The position numbers and the translations under genes were made by a program. The notes under the pieces were generated by a model. That model was not told the DNA's origin and searched no databases. It saw nothing but the letters and a program-made list of their open reading frames with translations. A stretch of DNA of 64,000 bases from Pseudoips prasinana (lineage: Eukaryota > Arthropoda > Insecta > Lepidoptera > Nolidae), in NCBI GenBank assembly GCA_951640165.1, contig OX621263.1, positions 9,988,001-10,052,000 on the forward strand. Direction: 5' to 3'. Positions 63,912 through 64,000 of this stretch are shown in pieces; positions within the stretch are counted from its first letter, which is position 1; each line of letters begins with the position of its first letter.

Positions 63912-64000
63912 AGTTGGTGATGATGTAGTAGTCATGGCTGAAACCTTGGAAGACGTCGGTAGAATGCTCGGTGGCCTCAGCAGAGTCTCTCAAGAAATAG
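63912..64000 (+). mobile_element. RTE-type LINE, 5'-truncated, runs off the window
   Basis: GATGATGTAGTAGTCATGGC encodes DDVVVMAE, then TLEDVGRMLGGLSRVSQEI; same frame region as the 5' end of 31311-32102. The left Asp-Asp is the RT active-site pair. Confidence 0.75.

Noticed and set aside
1..64000. LTR retrotransposon or endogenous virus
   Set aside because: No long terminal repeats, protease, integrase or envelope motifs found; all RTs carry LINE-type motifs.

Overview
ORGANISM. The window looks like an intergenic and intronic stretch of a lepidopteran (moth or butterfly) nuclear genome. It is AT-rich and has almost no long host reading frames. It is packed with element types that I associate with that order: RTE-type LINEs ending in (GAT)n, R1-clade and CR1/Jockey-group LINEs, tRNA-headed SINEs, 5S-rRNA-derived SINEs, small Helitrons ending in CTAG, and short palindromic MITEs. 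The order is an inference from element style; nothing in the sequence names the species. LAYOUT. 0-10 kb: fragments of Helitrons, SINEs and RTE, an inverted-duplicated RT piece with a perfect hairpin (2.6-3.2 kb), an internally deleted RNase H-bearing LINE (5.0-6.85 kb), and a GC-rich LINE 3' end (8.2-8.7 kb). 10-18 kb: two Helitrons joined end to end; an almost complete LINE on the minus strand whose EN and RT are split by one frameshift and which ends in a C2H2 finger; then a plus-strand two-ORF LINE (FP/coiled-coil ORF1, EN plus partial RT ORF2) that breaks off inside RT against a SINE-like tail. 17.5-23 kb: dense SINE cluster. 25-26.3 kb: an intronless, TATA-preceded coiled-coil gene with an in-frame TGA before its apparent old C-terminus. 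26.3-35.4 kb: MITEs, LINE 3' ends, an RTE copy with a 73-bp target-site duplication, and a restriction-like-endonuclease LINE fragment. 35.5-51.8 kb (minus strand): the start of a host gene. Exon 1 (51646-51733) encodes a signal peptide. Exon 2 (35531-35669) encodes a PAN/Apple domain. The two are phase-compatible across a 16-kb intron that holds a 1.7-kb Helitron with 136-bp internal repeats and a full-length R1-clade LINE (45380-50438, 13-bp target-site duplication). 52-64 kb: upstream flank of that gene, again filled with SINE, MITE, RTE, RT and RNase H relics. HOW THE PARTS RELATE. Three tRNA-headed SINE families (called A, B, D here) share one 3' module. That module also sits directly after the broken two-ORF LINE at 17.5 kb, which may therefore be the relic of their driver. 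SINE family C instead shares its 3' end with the minus-strand EN/RT/C2H2 LINE. A fifth SINE family (E) carries a 5S rRNA head and a (TAAG)n tail. Only two host transcription units are supported: the PAN-domain gene, of which just the first two coding exons are visible, and the single-exon coiled-coil ORF. Family letters (A-O) are local labels, not database names.
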